A DNA stretch of 64,000 nt from DATGPD01 sp041398565 (lineage in GTDB: Bacteria; Planctomycetota; UBA1135; UBA2386), in contig JAWKUN010000003.1 of the NCBI GenBank assembly GCA_041398565.1, positions 992,001 through 1,056,000 of the forward strand. Reading direction: 5' to 3'. The position numbers and the translations under genes were made by a program. Each line of letters begins with the position of its first letter. Positions within the stretch are counted from its first letter, which is position 1. The notes under the pieces were generated by a model. That model worked only from the letters and a program-made list of their open reading frames with translations. It made no database searches and was not told the DNA's origin. Positions 7,276 to 15,535 of this stretch are shown piece by piece.

Positions 7276-9450
7276 TCAGGTTGCCGCCGCGTCCACCGCG
7301 CGCGGGTAGCGGCTCATCTGCACGACGAAGGTCGTCACTCCGTCGGCACAGCGCGCGTCGATCGTGCCGTCGTGGGCGTTGGCGATGGCTCGGCAGATGA
7401 ACAGCCCGAGTCCGACGCGGTGGTGCGAGCGTTTCGCTGCATGCGAGCGGAACGCGTCGAAGATCTGCTCGAACAGATCGTCGGGGATCGGGTCGCCATG
7501 GTTCTGCACCTCGATGCGGACGACCTGGGAGTCGCCGTCGACACGGACCGAGATCGGCTGGGTCGGGTCGCCGTGGTGACGGGCGTTGCTGAGCAGGTTC
7601 GACAGCAGTTGCCCGATGCGCGTCTTGTCGAAGCTCGCGATCGGGTCACCATCGGTGGTGAGGCCGACGTCGCAGCCGGGGAACGCCGCGATCGCTTCGT
7701 CGACGATCCCGGCGACGACGGAGTGGAGGTCCTGGGTCTCGCGGCGCACCGCCAGAGCGCCACGATTCTCCAGCTGCGCGTAGTCCAGCATCGAGTCGAT
7801 CAGGGCGCTCATGCGCGACGTCGAGCGCATGATGGTCTTGCTGGCACCGCCGTCGGTTTCGGCGAGCACCGCTGCCGAGAGTGCGATCGCGTGCAGCGGC
7901 GTGCGCAGGTCGTGGCCGAGCACGCCGATCAACAGGCTGTGCACACGCTCGAGCTGCGAGGTCTTCTGCAGGGCGATTCGCTGCAACTCCTCGCGCAGGT
8001 GCTGGGCGGCGTCGCGCTCACCGGCAAGCCAGGGCTCGGCGTGGCCGCGCGCCAACTCGGTCCACTCCGCGAATGAGCCGCGCGGGGTCAGGCGCGCACC
8101 GTTGGGCCCCTCGCCGTAGTGCTTGGTCGGATCGCCGGCCCAACGTACCTGCAGGATCTGCTGGCGCCGGAACCACAGCAGGTAGCCCTGCGAGTCGCGG
8201 AAGAACTCGGCGGCGAGCACTCCTGCCCAATCGTCGCCGTGGTCGGCCGCGTCGGGCCATTCGGCCGCGCTTTCGAGCGCATGCACCGTCGCCGGGGGAT
8301 GGCCCTGGAGCCAGTCGACGAGCGACTTGATGCGCTCGCGCGGGGGGACGTCGGCGATGGTCGCGATGCGGCCGCCGAGTACCACCGCCGCCCCGTCGGC
8401 CTTCACCACGTCGAGAAGGTTGGGGGTGCCCTCGATGACGCCCCGCACCAGGTCGTCGGCCTGGCGCGCGCGAACGACGATCTGTCCGCGCGCCCGGTCG
8501 CAGCGTTGCACGACTCGGTACCTGGCCAGCTCGTCGGCCTGCGCGACCAGGAGCGACAGCGTCTCGGCGAGCACCAGGCACGCCATGCGCACGTTGTACG
8601 ACGGCCGGTGCGGCCCCATGTGGTGGAAGGCGATCAGCCCCCAGAGTCGGCCGCCCACCATCAACGAGATGCTCATCGACGCGCCCACGCCCATGTTCTG
8701 CAAGTACTCGACGTGGATCGGCGAGACGCTGCGCAGCATGCAGTGACTCATGTCGATCGGCCGCCGCGTGCGCGGATTCACCGGGGACGGCTCGATAGGC
8801 ACCGGCGTGTAGCCCACGTCGGGGATGGCTCGGATGCGATTCAGCGCGTAGAGACGGCGAGCTTGCGCCGGGATGTCGGTCGCCGGATACCTCAGTCCGA
8901 AGAACGGCTCGAGGTCGGCACGCCGCTCCTCGGCGACCACTTCACCGGAACCGTCCGGCAGGAAGCGATAGGCCATCACCCGGTCGAACCGGGTCAGGTC
9001 GCGCAAGGCACGCACCGCCGTGTCGAGGAGAGGAGTCAGCTCCGCTTGTTGTTGCAGACGTGCGCTGACACCGTGCACGAGGTGGCCGAACGGGCCTGGC
9101 GCCATCGCTTCCGGCTGCCGGCGCTCGAGTTCCACGAGCAGCAGCCCGTCGCTGTCGTGCATGACGACGTCGAAGACGTCGCTGCCGCAGCGGAGTTCGA
9201 CGGCATCGGTGTGTCCTGCTTCGCCGAGTCGACGCGCCACGGCAGGTCCGACGATTCCACCCAGAGCGTCCGGACCGGCGACGACGCCGATCTCGGGCAC
9301 GGCGAGGCCGGCGACCTCCGAGGGCGCGTTGGCGCTGCGCGCCACGAGGCGGGCGAAGTGGTCGAACACCAGGAGTGCCCCGTGAGGCTGGATCGATCCC
9401 GGAGTGTGGATCGGCTCGTCGGCGCAGTCCTGTAGCGTCACTCGACTCAT
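7276..9450 (-). CDS. bphP: Bacteriophytochrome histidine kinase
   Basis: A 724-residue red/far-red photoreceptor kinase. The N-terminal PAS domain carries Cys9 in DCADEPIHTPG, the usual biliverdin attachment site in bacteriophytochromes. The GAF domain has the signature RYPATDIPAQAR and the conserved chromophore-pocket segment around SPIHVEYLQNMGV. A PHY domain follows, then HisKA with His513 in GHDLRTPLH and an ATPase (GVGLGLFICRA). There is no attached receiver, so it needs a separate partner regulator. The ATG overlaps the bphO stop by 4 nt (ATGA), tying apoprotein and chromophore synthesis together. A longer frame extends upstream, but it runs inside bphO and is not used. Confidence 0.95.
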   Translation of the reverse strand: MSRVTLQDCADEPIHTPGSIQPHGALLVFDHFARLVARSANAPSEVAGLAVPEIGVVAGPDALGGIVGPAVARRLGEAGHTDAVELRCGSDVFDVVMHDSDGLLLVELERRQPEAMAPGPFGHLVHGVSARLQQQAELTPLLDTAVRALRDLTRFDRVMAYRFLPDGSGEVVAEERRADLEPFFGLRYPATDIPAQARRLYALNRIRAIPDVGYTPVPIEPSPVNPRTRRPIDMSHCMLRSVSPIHVEYLQNMGVGASMSISLMVGGRLWGLIAFHHMGPHRPSYNVRMACLVLAETLSLLVAQADELARYRVVQRCDRARGQIVVRARQADDLVRGVIEGTPNLLDVVKADGAAVVLGGRIATIADVPPRERIKSLVDWLQGHPPATVHALESAAEWPDAADHGDDWAGVLAAEFFRDSQGYLLWFRRQQILQVRWAGDPTKHYGEGPNGARLTPRGSFAEWTELARGHAEPWLAGERDAAQHLREELQRIALQKTSQLERVHSLLIGVLGHDLRTPLHAIALSAAVLAETDGGASKTIMRSTSRMSALIDSMLDYAQLENRGALAVRRETQDLHSVVAGIVDEAIAAFPGCDVGLTTDGDPIASFDKTRIGQLLSNLLSNARHHGDPTQPISVRVDGDSQVVRIEVQNHGDPIPDDLFEQIFDAFRSHAAKRSHHRVGLGLFICRAIANAHDGTIDARCADGVTTFVVQMSRYPRAVDAAAT

Positions 9451-10058
9451 GCGCAGAAGACCTCTCGCGCGGTGAGCCAGCGCTCGAGGCTGGCGAAGGC
9501 CGAGACCGCGCTTCGCCTCGCGTCGATCAAGCGGTCCGATGCCGCGACCTCGACGTCCAGCAGGGCGCGGAACGCACGCCAACTCGAGGAGGTGGCCTCG
9601 GCGTAGCCGCGCAGGAACCGCGAGGCGGCGAACGTGCTGGCACGTTCGGCGAGGCGGGCGGCGAGCACGCGGCCGCCGAGCATCGACCCTTCGACCACGT
9701 AGGCGAGGCCGTAACGGGCACCCGGGGTGGCAACCGGCAGGGCCTCGTTGCAGCGAGGCAGATCGCGGGGTTCGACGCCGGCTCCACGCAGGTCGGCCGC
9801 GAGCCACTCCACCTTGCAGGCGCGCATCGGCGCGGCCATTTCCTCAGGCCACGACGCCGACCAAAGCGCGTTCTCGACCGGGGCGAGCCAGCCGTAGAGG
9901 GCGGCCAGGTAGGTGCGGACGGTGGCGTCGCTCGGGGTCTTCCCCGAGACGGCAAGGCCGTGCTCGAGGTGCCGATGTGCAGCCTCCGTGGAACGGCGTA
10001 GCAGCTCGGCGACGACCCCGCCGGATACGAAATGTGGAAACGACAGCAACTGCTTCAT
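9447..10058 (-). CDS. bphO: Biliverdin-producing heme oxygenase
   Basis: A 203-residue BphO-type heme oxygenase that opens heme to biliverdin IX-alpha, CO and iron, supplying the chromophore for the adjacent phytochrome. The first helix carries the proximal-histidine segment STEAAHRHLEHGL and the distal helix has a glycine-containing YVVEGSMLGGRVLA. I chose the ATG that starts MKQLLSF because upstream sequence in the frame looks non-coding. It is the first gene of a two-gene operon with bphP, with a 4-nt stop/start overlap. Confidence 0.93.
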   Translation of the reverse strand: MKQLLSFPHFVSGGVVAELLRRSTEAAHRHLEHGLAVSGKTPSDATVRTYLAALYGWLAPVENALWSASWPEEMAAPMRACKVEWLAADLRGAGVEPRDLPRCNEALPVATPGARYGLAYVVEGSMLGGRVLAARLAERASTFAASRFLRGYAEATSSSWRAFRALLDVEVAASDRLIDARRSAVSAFASLERWLTAREVFCA

Positions 10059-10158
10059 GGCACGCCCTCTGAGGGTTGACTGAGGGGTAATGCGATCCGC
10101 AGCTGAGCCGTCGTGGGTCAGCTTCGACCGGGCAACACGGAACGTGTGCGGCGGGAAG

Positions 10159-10869
10159 CTAGGTCTTCCCGTTCGTCCCGTCAACCGCGGACTTGCTCGA
10201 CCTCGTCCCGTTGCGGAGCACGTCCTCGGCCACCTCGACCAGCTTGCGACGCTGGGCGTTGGCGAGTTTCTGCAGGTTGCGGTAGGCCGTCTGTTCGTCG
10301 AGGGCGTGCTCCTTCATGACCATGCCCTTCGCCCGTTCGATGACCTTTCGGGCCGTCAGAGCCGTCTTGAGGTCTTCGACCTCCTTCTGCAGTTCCTGGA
10401 ACTGTGCGAAGCGACTCATGACCAGCGCGATGGTCGGCCGAAGATCCTCGGCCGTGATCGGCTCGACGAGGTAGGCCATCACGTGGTCTTCGAGCGCGTG
10501 CTGCACGTGCGCCAGGTCGGAACGTGGCGTCACGATGACGCTGGGCAAGGGCTGCTCGCGCGAGACTTCGATCAGCGCGGCGATGCCGTCGCCGTCGGAC
10601 AAGCGCAGCGACGAGACGATGACCTCGGCCGCGGTCTCAGTGGCGAGACCGACGACTTCGCTGTGCGTGCTCGCTTCGCCGACGACGACATGGCCGATCG
10701 ACTCCAGCATCGATCGCAGATCGATGCGTCGGCTGTCGTTGCGATGAGCGACGAGAATGCGGTGAATCGTTGCGTTGACGGTTGCGTCCATGGGAGTTGC
10801 CGAAGATTCAGGATTTCGCCGAGCAGCCAGCGCGCGATCAGCAGGTGATGCTGTCCCCGTGTTGGCCAT
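10159..10869 (-). CDS. ANTAR-domain regulator with degenerate receiver
   Basis: A 236-residue protein with a receiver-like domain (about 35-155), a coiled-coil linker (ELQKEVEDLKTALTARKVIE) and a C-terminal ANTAR domain (ERAKGMVMKEHALDEQTAYRNLQ), which binds paired hairpins in nascent RNA to control antitermination. The receiver lacks the usual chemistry: the acceptor Asp position is Ser87, the conserved Lys is Glu136 (YLVEPI) and the acidic pair is missing (AHRND). It is therefore probably controlled by ligand or partner binding. The chosen ATG has GGAG 8 nt upstream; ATG at 10791 is the alternative. It lies just upstream of bphO on the same strand. Confidence 0.88.
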   Translation of the reverse strand: MANTGTASPADRALAARRNPESSATPMDATVNATIHRILVAHRNDSRRIDLRSMLESIGHVVVGEASTHSEVVGLATETAAEVIVSSLRLSDGDGIAALIEVSREQPLPSVIVTPRSDLAHVQHALEDHVMAYLVEPITAEDLRPTIALVMSRFAQFQELQKEVEDLKTALTARKVIERAKGMVMKEHALDEQTAYRNLQKLANAQRRKLVEVAEDVLRNGTRSSKSAVDGTNGKT

Positions 10870-10923
10870 GATCGATGCTCCGTGTCGTGTCCGGTCGGAA
10901 GACGGCAATCGCTGCCCTCACCC

Positions 10924-11292
10924 TCAGGGCCGAGTGGCGTCCGAGTCGCCGGTCTGATCCGACCTCGACGCGCCTTCTTCGAGGTCGGGGCGCTCGGGCC
11001 GGGCGACGGCCTCGAGTCGGGCGTGCAGGGCGTCGAGGCGTTCCTGACCCTGGTGGCAACGTTCGTCGAGCTTGCGCACGAGCTCGTCGCTCTGGTAGGG
11101 ACCGGAGACAGCCTGCTCGGCGAGGCACACCTTGTCGAGAAGATCGTGCGCGAAGGTGCAGGTCTTCTCGAGCTCGCGGCGGTCGCGCGGGTCGGTGGTC
11201 TCGTTGCACGTCGATTCGATGCGTGCGACCAGCAGCGACAGGTGCCGGCGAATGTGCTCGAGGTGTCGCTGGTGCAGTGGGAAGGTGCTCAT
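10924..11292 (-). CDS. Small helical protein of unknown function
   Basis: A 122-residue, highly charged protein predicted to be almost entirely helical (FPLHQRHLEHIRRHLSLL, then RRELEKTCTFAHDLLDKV and QERLDALHARLEAVARPE). It has two cysteines (CNETT, CTFAH) and several histidines but no motif I recognise. It follows the AI-2E-type permease gene on the same strand with a 29-nt gap, so the two are probably cotranscribed. The long reverse frame that contains it also crosses the permease in another frame and is spurious above this start. Confidence 0.6.
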   Translation of the reverse strand: MSTFPLHQRHLEHIRRHLSLLVARIESTCNETTDPRDRRELEKTCTFAHDLLDKVCLAEQAVSGPYQSDELVRKLDERCHQGQERLDALHARLEAVARPERPDLEEGASRSDQTGDSDATRP

Positions 11293-11321
11293 CTCTCTAG
11301 GTCGGTGTCGAATCGGCGCCG

Positions 11322-12473
11322 TCAGATCGCCAGGGCATGGGCGTCGGGCACGGAACGGGGAGTCAAGCGTGTGCCGTCGAGCGCGATCTGCAGCGGCTTC
11401 AGCCACGGCAGGTGCTCGCTGGTGATCTTGAGGACCACCAGAAGCGGCACGCTGAGCAGCAGGCCGGCGATGCCCCAGAGGAAGCCCATCGTCAGCAACG
11501 CGACGAAGATCGCGACCGGGCTCAGGGAGAGCCAGCGGCCGAGGAGGCACGGTGTGACGACGTTGCTCTCCAGCAAGTGCAGCAGGAGATAGACCGACGG
11601 TGCGATCATCGCTGGGCCGAGGTCGTCGAAGGTGGTGATCGAGACGATGGCCAGGAGGCTGGTCACGACCACCGGGCCGACGAAGGGAACGGCGTTGCCC
11701 ACGGCGGCGACGAGGCCCCAGAGGATGGGATTGGGCATGCCGACCAGCCACGCCACCAGGCCGACGAGGACGCCGAGGGTCCCGTGCACCACCAGGAGCG
11801 ACGTCACGTAGACGCTGATCCGGTCCTCGATCGCTCGCAAGGCGTTGGCCATGCGCCGCGCACCGGGCGTGCCGGCGTTCTCCAACTTCGCCAGGACCAG
11901 GCCGTCCGAGAGCAGCAGGAGGTAGAGCATGACCAGGATGATGAAGAACTCGACGGCGACCCTCTGTGCCGCGCCCAGCGCCACGGCGGCCCAGCTCGGG
12001 CTTTCGATGCGCACGACGGGAGGTGGCGCTTCCTTCTTGTCGCCGGCCGCGGCCGTGAGGTCCTCGACCTTCTCGGCGACCTCTTCGGTGGCGGCATTGA
12101 TCGCGGCCACCGGTTGCGCGATCGCCAGTAGGCGACCTTCGAGGCGCTGCATCCGCTCGGGCATCTCGTCGGTCCAGTGCAGCGCCGCCGGGGTCAGGCC
12201 GACCACCAGCATCGCCAGGCCGCCGACGGATCCGCCCACGAGGAGGGCCGCGGACAGGCCGAGTGGAATGCCGAACCGTCGCTTCAGGCCGCGCATCAGC
12301 GGGCTCAGGAGGAACTTGAGCAGCACTGCGATGGCGATCGGCGCCAGGATGGGCTTGGCGAAGTACGCCGTCCACAGCAGCGCGAGGCAAGCGAGTAGGG
12401 CGAGAGCCCCACGTGCGGGAGCCGGGCTGGCGACGAGCGGGACCTGTGCGGCTGGCGTCACGGCTGTGGTCAT
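11322..12473 (-). CDS. AI-2E family transporter (membrane permease)
   Basis: A 383-residue polytopic membrane protein of the AI-2E/PerM family (PF01594). Two hydrophobic segments near the N terminus (ALALLACLALLWTAYFAKPI and a second near 45-80) are followed by a helical soluble stretch with a charged, Ala-rich insert (about 105-150) and a C-terminal bundle of membrane helices including the family-typical GMPNPILWGLVAAVGNAVPF and LLHLLESNVVTPCLLGRWLSL-like segments. Substrates in the family vary and autoinducer-2 export is shown for few members, so the substrate is unknown. It faces dps divergently. Confidence 0.9.
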   Translation of the reverse strand: MTTAVTPAAQVPLVASPAPARGALALLACLALLWTAYFAKPILAPIAIAVLLKFLLSPLMRGLKRRFGIPLGLSAALLVGGSVGGLAMLVVGLTPAALHWTDEMPERMQRLEGRLLAIAQPVAAINAATEEVAEKVEDLTAAAGDKKEAPPPVVRIESPSWAAVALGAAQRVAVEFFIILVMLYLLLLSDGLVLAKLENAGTPGARRMANALRAIEDRISVYVTSLLVVHGTLGVLVGLVAWLVGMPNPILWGLVAAVGNAVPFVGPVVVTSLLAIVSITTFDDLGPAMIAPSVYLLLHLLESNVVTPCLLGRWLSLSPVAIFVALLTMGFLWGIAGLLLSVPLLVVLKITSEHLPWLKPLQIALDGTRLTPRSVPDAHALAI

Positions 12474-12775
12474 GGGTCAGCGAGGCGTTGGAGAGGGGTG
12501 GCGAATCGCGGGCACGCAAGTCCGGCGATCGCCGGCTACGGCTACGACTCCGCCTCAGTGCCACCTTCGGAGCAACCACCGTGCCGCTCGGGGGGGCCGG
12601 GCGAGGGTCGGCGGCGCCAGGCGGTTCAGGGAGTGGTCGGTGTGGCTTTGTAGAAAGGCGCCGCGCGTCGACCCGGTTGGCGCCGTCTCGACCCGTCTCG
12701 ACCCAACGATGGTCGTTCTCGGTGCAACGCTCGCACCGTAGTCGCGAGTGGCAAGGTCCTTGCGACGCGGGAGAC
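12474..12775. other. Divergent promoter region, permease and dps
   Basis: A 302-nt region holding the promoters of the permease operon and dps. It contains the AT-rich 10-mer at 12647-12656 described separately and, just before dps, the ribosome-binding site GGGAG. Nothing else is evident. Confidence 0.5.
12647..12656 (+). promoter_or_regulatory. TTTGTAGAAA motif upstream of dps
   Basis: TTTGTAGAAA, 120 nt upstream of the dps ATG. It is the exact reverse complement of 13436-13445 and differs at one base from 15367-15376. AT-rich 10-mers of this kind stand out in this GC-rich DNA. Confidence 0.4.
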
Positions 12776-13339
12776 ATGAGTTCCAAGACCTCCAGCCGTT
12801 CTCGCTCCCGTATCCGTTCGCCCCGTAACGCTCGCGCGACCACGAGCGTCGGCAAGAACGGCGTCCTCACCCGCATCGGCCTCAGCAAGGACCAGAGGCA
12901 CAAGGTCGCGGAGCTTCTCGGCAGGCTCGTGGCCGACCAGCACGTGCTCTACCAGAAGACGCGCGTGTGCCACTGGAACCTGATCGGCGGTCGGTTCGAT
13001 CCGCTGCACAAGCTGTTCGAAGCACTCTACGAGCAGCTCGCCGAGGCCATCGACGCCACTGCGGAGCGCATCCGCATGCTCGATGCGGTGTCGCCCGGTG
13101 CGATGCGCGAGCTACTCGACCTGGCGCGTCTCAGCGAGGTCCCTGGACGACTCGTCACGGGTCAACAGGCTCTGAACCTGCTGTACGCAGACCACGAGGC
13201 GGTGATCCGCACGCTGCGCGACGACATCCGTGCGTGCGAGGAAGAGCATGACGACGTGGGCACCGCGGACCTTCTCACGGGCCTGCTGCGCGCGCACGAG
13301 AAGACCGCCTGGATGCTGCGTTCGCACCTCGAGGCCTGA
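12776..13339 (+). CDS. dps: Dps-family DNA-protection ferritin
   Basis: A 187-residue Dps protein, which oxidises and stores iron in a dodecamer and coats DNA during starvation or oxidative stress. The inter-subunit ferroxidase ligands are recognisable: HWNLIGGRFDPLHKLFE and the later DATAERIRML. The N-terminal tail of about 25 residues is rich in Ser and Arg (SSRSRSRIRSPRNAR), suited to DNA binding. The ATG has GGGAG 2-3 nt upstream. It sits alone, with a hairpin after the stop and a TTTGTAGAAA motif upstream, in a cluster of stress genes. Confidence 0.93.
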   Translation: MSSKTSSRSRSRIRSPRNARATTSVGKNGVLTRIGLSKDQRHKVAELLGRLVADQHVLYQKTRVCHWNLIGGRFDPLHKLFEALYEQLAEAIDATAERIRMLDAVSPGAMRELLDLARLSEVPGRLVTGQQALNLLYADHEAVIRTLRDDIRACEEEHDDVGTADLLTGLLRAHEKTAWMLRSHLEA

Positions 13340-13345
13340 GGGCTC

Positions 13346-13365
13346 GCGATCGCGAAGGCGATCGC
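13346..13365. terminator. Hairpin after dps
   Basis: Perfect 8-bp stem GCGATCGC/GCGATCGC with loop GAAG, starting 7 nt after the dps stop codon. There is no T tract. Confidence 0.45.
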
Positions 13366-13435
13366 CAACAACATGCTGAGAGCCCGTACGCTCGACTTCT
13401 TCACCGGCTCTGAGGGGCGGTCCACTTCCGGCCCG

Positions 13436-13445
13436 TTTCTACAAA
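13436..13445 (-). promoter_or_regulatory. TTTCTACAAA motif upstream of PRC-barrel gene
   Basis: TTTCTACAAA on the plus strand, 169 nt upstream of the PRC-barrel ATG, reads TTTGTAGAAA on the minus strand, identical to the dps-upstream site. The inverted orientation argues for a symmetric operator rather than a promoter element. Confidence 0.4.
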
Positions 13446-13614
13446 GGCCGGACACCTGGGCGCGTGCTGCGACGAGATGGGCCGGGTGTCGGGCCTCGGG
13501 CAGCCAACGGCCGACGGCACACGCCTTGCTCTTGCAGCCCTCGAACGCGAGCCGCGCCGGCGACATGTCGGACGTCTCGCCTTGCGAAACCCGTTTGCAA
13601 CACAGAGACAACAC

Positions 13615-14559
13615 ATGAACACGCTCTCGACCCTGACCTCTCGTCGCCTGGCGACGCTCACTCTGGTGGCGGCTGCCAGTACCGTCGCCTTGCGCGCCCA
13701 GGACCACACCGTCAAGTCCGACAAGGAGGCCATCGCGGCGCAGGAACGCGCCCTGCACTACACCGCCACCAGCAAACTGCTCGGCGCCGAGATCCGGATG
13801 GCCCCCGGCGCCGAGGAGCGCCAGGAAGCCGCCTCTGAGGGTGAGCAGGCCAAGCGCCCGAAGGCGAAGCTCGACGAGGTGCTGATCGACGGCCACACCG
13901 GTGAGCTGCAGTACGCGGTGGTCAGCTTCGGCGGCTTCATCGGCATCGGCGACAAGACGGTGCTGGTGCCGTGCAAGCAGCTGCGCTGGAACCCTTCGAT
14001 GGAGCGGTTCGAGCTCAACTGGACCGAGGATCAGCTCAAGGCGAAGCCCGAGTTCGACCTCGACGAAGCCTGCAAGAACGGGCTCGACAGCTCGTGCTCG
14101 GTCGACGCCCAGGGCAACCGCGGGGTGGCCAAGACCGAAGAGGCGGCGGTGGAGAAGTCGACCAAGGCGGTCGAAGGCACACCGCTGGCCATGTCGGCCA
14201 CCCGCCTGCGCCGCGCCAGCGAACTCGATGGCTACACCGTCTACGCCAACGCCGACAAGTACGGCGCGGTGGAGGATCTGATCATCGATCGCGACCAGCA
14301 CAAGGTCGTCCTGGCCGTCGTCTCGCACGGCGGGACGCTGGGCGTGGGTGGAACTTCGCTTCTGGTCCCGTTCAAGGCGCTGCAGCTGTGCACGCTCGAG
14401 AAGGAGTCGGTGCTGTGCGTGCCGGGGTGCACCAGCAAGGATCTGGATGGATCCGTGCGTTACGAGAAGCCGAAGAACGGCGTCGTCGATCCGCTCGCGG
14501 CGCAGCGCGCCCTCGACACGAAGCTCACCGAGCGCATGAACGAGCACAAGCGAGGCTGA
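13615..14559 (+). CDS. Exported protein with two PRC-barrel-like domains
   Basis: A 314-residue protein with a signal peptide (RRLATLTLVAAASTVALRAQ, cleavage near Ala24-Gln). Two PRC-barrel-like beta domains follow: one at about 40-125 (TSKLLGAEIRM, AKLDEVLIDGHTGELQYAVVS) and one at about 195-275 (ASELDGYTVY, AVEDLIIDRDQHKVVLAVVS), joined by an acidic, Cys-containing linker (CKNGLDSSCSVDAQ). PRC barrels bind proteins, nucleic acids or ligands at membranes; exported versions are common in stress islands but of unknown role. The start is the ATG following an A-rich stretch. A strong hairpin follows the gene. Confidence 0.82.
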   Translation: MNTLSTLTSRRLATLTLVAAASTVALRAQDHTVKSDKEAIAAQERALHYTATSKLLGAEIRMAPGAEERQEAASEGEQAKRPKAKLDEVLIDGHTGELQYAVVSFGGFIGIGDKTVLVPCKQLRWNPSMERFELNWTEDQLKAKPEFDLDEACKNGLDSSCSVDAQGNRGVAKTEEAAVEKSTKAVEGTPLAMSATRLRRASELDGYTVYANADKYGAVEDLIIDRDQHKVVLAVVSHGGTLGVGGTSLLVPFKALQLCTLEKESVLCVPGCTSKDLDGSVRYEKPKNGVVDPLAAQRALDTKLTERMNEHKRG

Positions 14560-14603
14560 GCTCTGGCGCTCAGCAACCCTCACGTTCACAGACCCTCTGC
14601 CTG

Positions 14604-14645
14604 CCGGGACGGTGCGACGCACGCGCGTGCGAAGCACCGTCCCGG
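14604..14645. terminator. Long hairpin after PRC-barrel gene
   Basis: A perfect 12-bp outer stem pairs 14604-14615 (CCGGGACGGTGC) with 14634-14645. The enclosed 18 nt can form a further 6-bp stem from CGCACG and CGTGCG. It starts 45 nt after the stop codon and is the strongest terminator candidate in this region, though no T tract follows. Confidence 0.55.
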
Positions 14646-14775
14646 CTTCGTTCGTGCTCGAGCACTCGCGCGCCTTCGTGGCGCGGCGAGCGGGGAAGTG
14701 GCGGGGCTTCCCGGCGCGCGGCATGCCCTTTGCGCCCGGGTCTCCTGTCCACAGTCCTTTCACAGGTCCATTTGC

Positions 14776-14991
14776 ATGCGCCGAATCTCAAGCATCGTTC
14801 TCCTCGTCGCCGCCGCCGTGATGCTCTTCTACGGGCTCCGCGCTTCCGACTCTCTCGCCTCCTCGATCAAGGAGACCTTCGACGGCACCCCGACCGACCA
14901 GAGCATGTGGTTGATCATCGGCGGCGCGGTGCTCGGCGTCGTCGGGCTCGTGGGAGTCCTCGGTGGTCGCTCCGCACCGGTTCGTGCCTGA
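14776..14991 (+). CDS. DUF3185-like two-helix membrane protein
   Basis: A 71-residue protein with two membrane segments: ISSIVLLVAAAVMLFYGLRA (3-22) and MWLIIGGAVLGVVGLVGVLG (44-63), joined by a polar loop containing SLASSIKETFDGTPTDQ, the pattern of the DUF3185 family. No function is known for the family. It sits between the PRC-barrel and CsbD genes with its own upstream hairpin, so it is probably transcribed separately and belongs to the general stress group. Confidence 0.75.
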   Translation: MRRISSIVLLVAAAVMLFYGLRASDSLASSIKETFDGTPTDQSMWLIIGGAVLGVVGLVGVLGGRSAPVRA

Positions 14992-14999
14992 GCCACGGG

Positions 15000-15362
15000 C
15001 TGTAGATGCGGATCCGTGCCACGTGCGCGAGATTTGTGGAGACGTGCAATTCGCCACGGTGCTGATTTCGCCGTGCCTGAGCAGCACTGGAAGCCCCAGG
15101 CAACGAAGCGGCCTGCGGCCCTTCTGGTCGGCGCGTAGCGCCGACTCGCACCTTCGGTGCGGCCGCAGGCTGCGATGGGCTGCAAGTGCTGCGACTCGTC
15201 GCGATGCGCGCGAAGTCTGCAGAGCGTGCAATTCGCCACGGTGCTGACTTGGCCACGCCTGAGCAGCACTGGAAGCCCCAGGCAACAAAGCGGCCTGCGG
15301 CCCTTCTGGTCGGCGCGTAGGCGCCGACTCGCACCTTCGGTGCGGCCGCAGGCTGCGATGGG
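15000..15362 (+). repeat. Structured repeat family A, two tandem copies
   Basis: Two near-identical units with a 182-bp period (CAATTCGCCACGG begins at 15047 and 15229). Each unit contains an outer 10-bp stem GCCTGCGGCC/GGCCGCAGGC (15111-15120 with 15161-15170; 15293-15302 with 15344-15353). It encloses two hairpins: GTCGGCGC/GCGCCGAC and CGCACC/GGTGCG with a TTC loop. The last 45-60 nt of the first copy are nearly identical to the second, pointing to recent duplication. Reverse-orientation relatives occur at 23207-23400 and 25195-25310. Confidence 0.8.
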
Positions 15363-15364
15363 TC

Positions 15365-15378
15365 TCTTTGTACAAAGA
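15365..15378. promoter_or_regulatory. Palindrome TCTTTGTACAAAGA upstream of csbD
   Basis: A perfect 14-nt palindrome, 158 nt before the csbD ATG. Its core TTTGTACAAA is one base from the sites upstream of dps and of the PRC-barrel gene. A dimeric repressor or activator site is the simplest reading. Confidence 0.45.
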
Positions 15379-15535
15379 AGTGCGAGGAGATTCCTCGTCG
15401 ACAGCGCCCGCGTGGCGAGTCCAGGGGCGCAGCGGGGAGGACAACGCGCGGCACGACCATTGCTCTGGCTCCGTCCGCCGCCGCGTGGCGGTCCTTTCCA
15501 ACTCTTCCAACTCTCACACACATACACACACAGCC

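Larger units (their letters stand above)
14992..15535. other. Intergenic region with tandem structured repeat
   Basis: A 544-nt non-coding stretch before csbD. It is filled by two tandem copies of repeat family A (about 15000-15362), then the palindrome at 15365-15378 and a 160-nt leader or promoter region for csbD with an A/C-rich tract (CACACACATACACACACA) just before the ATG. Confidence 0.7.

Noticed and set aside
15000..15362. Tandem repeats considered as CRISPR
   Set aside because: There are only two units of 182 bp with no short repeats and no spacers.
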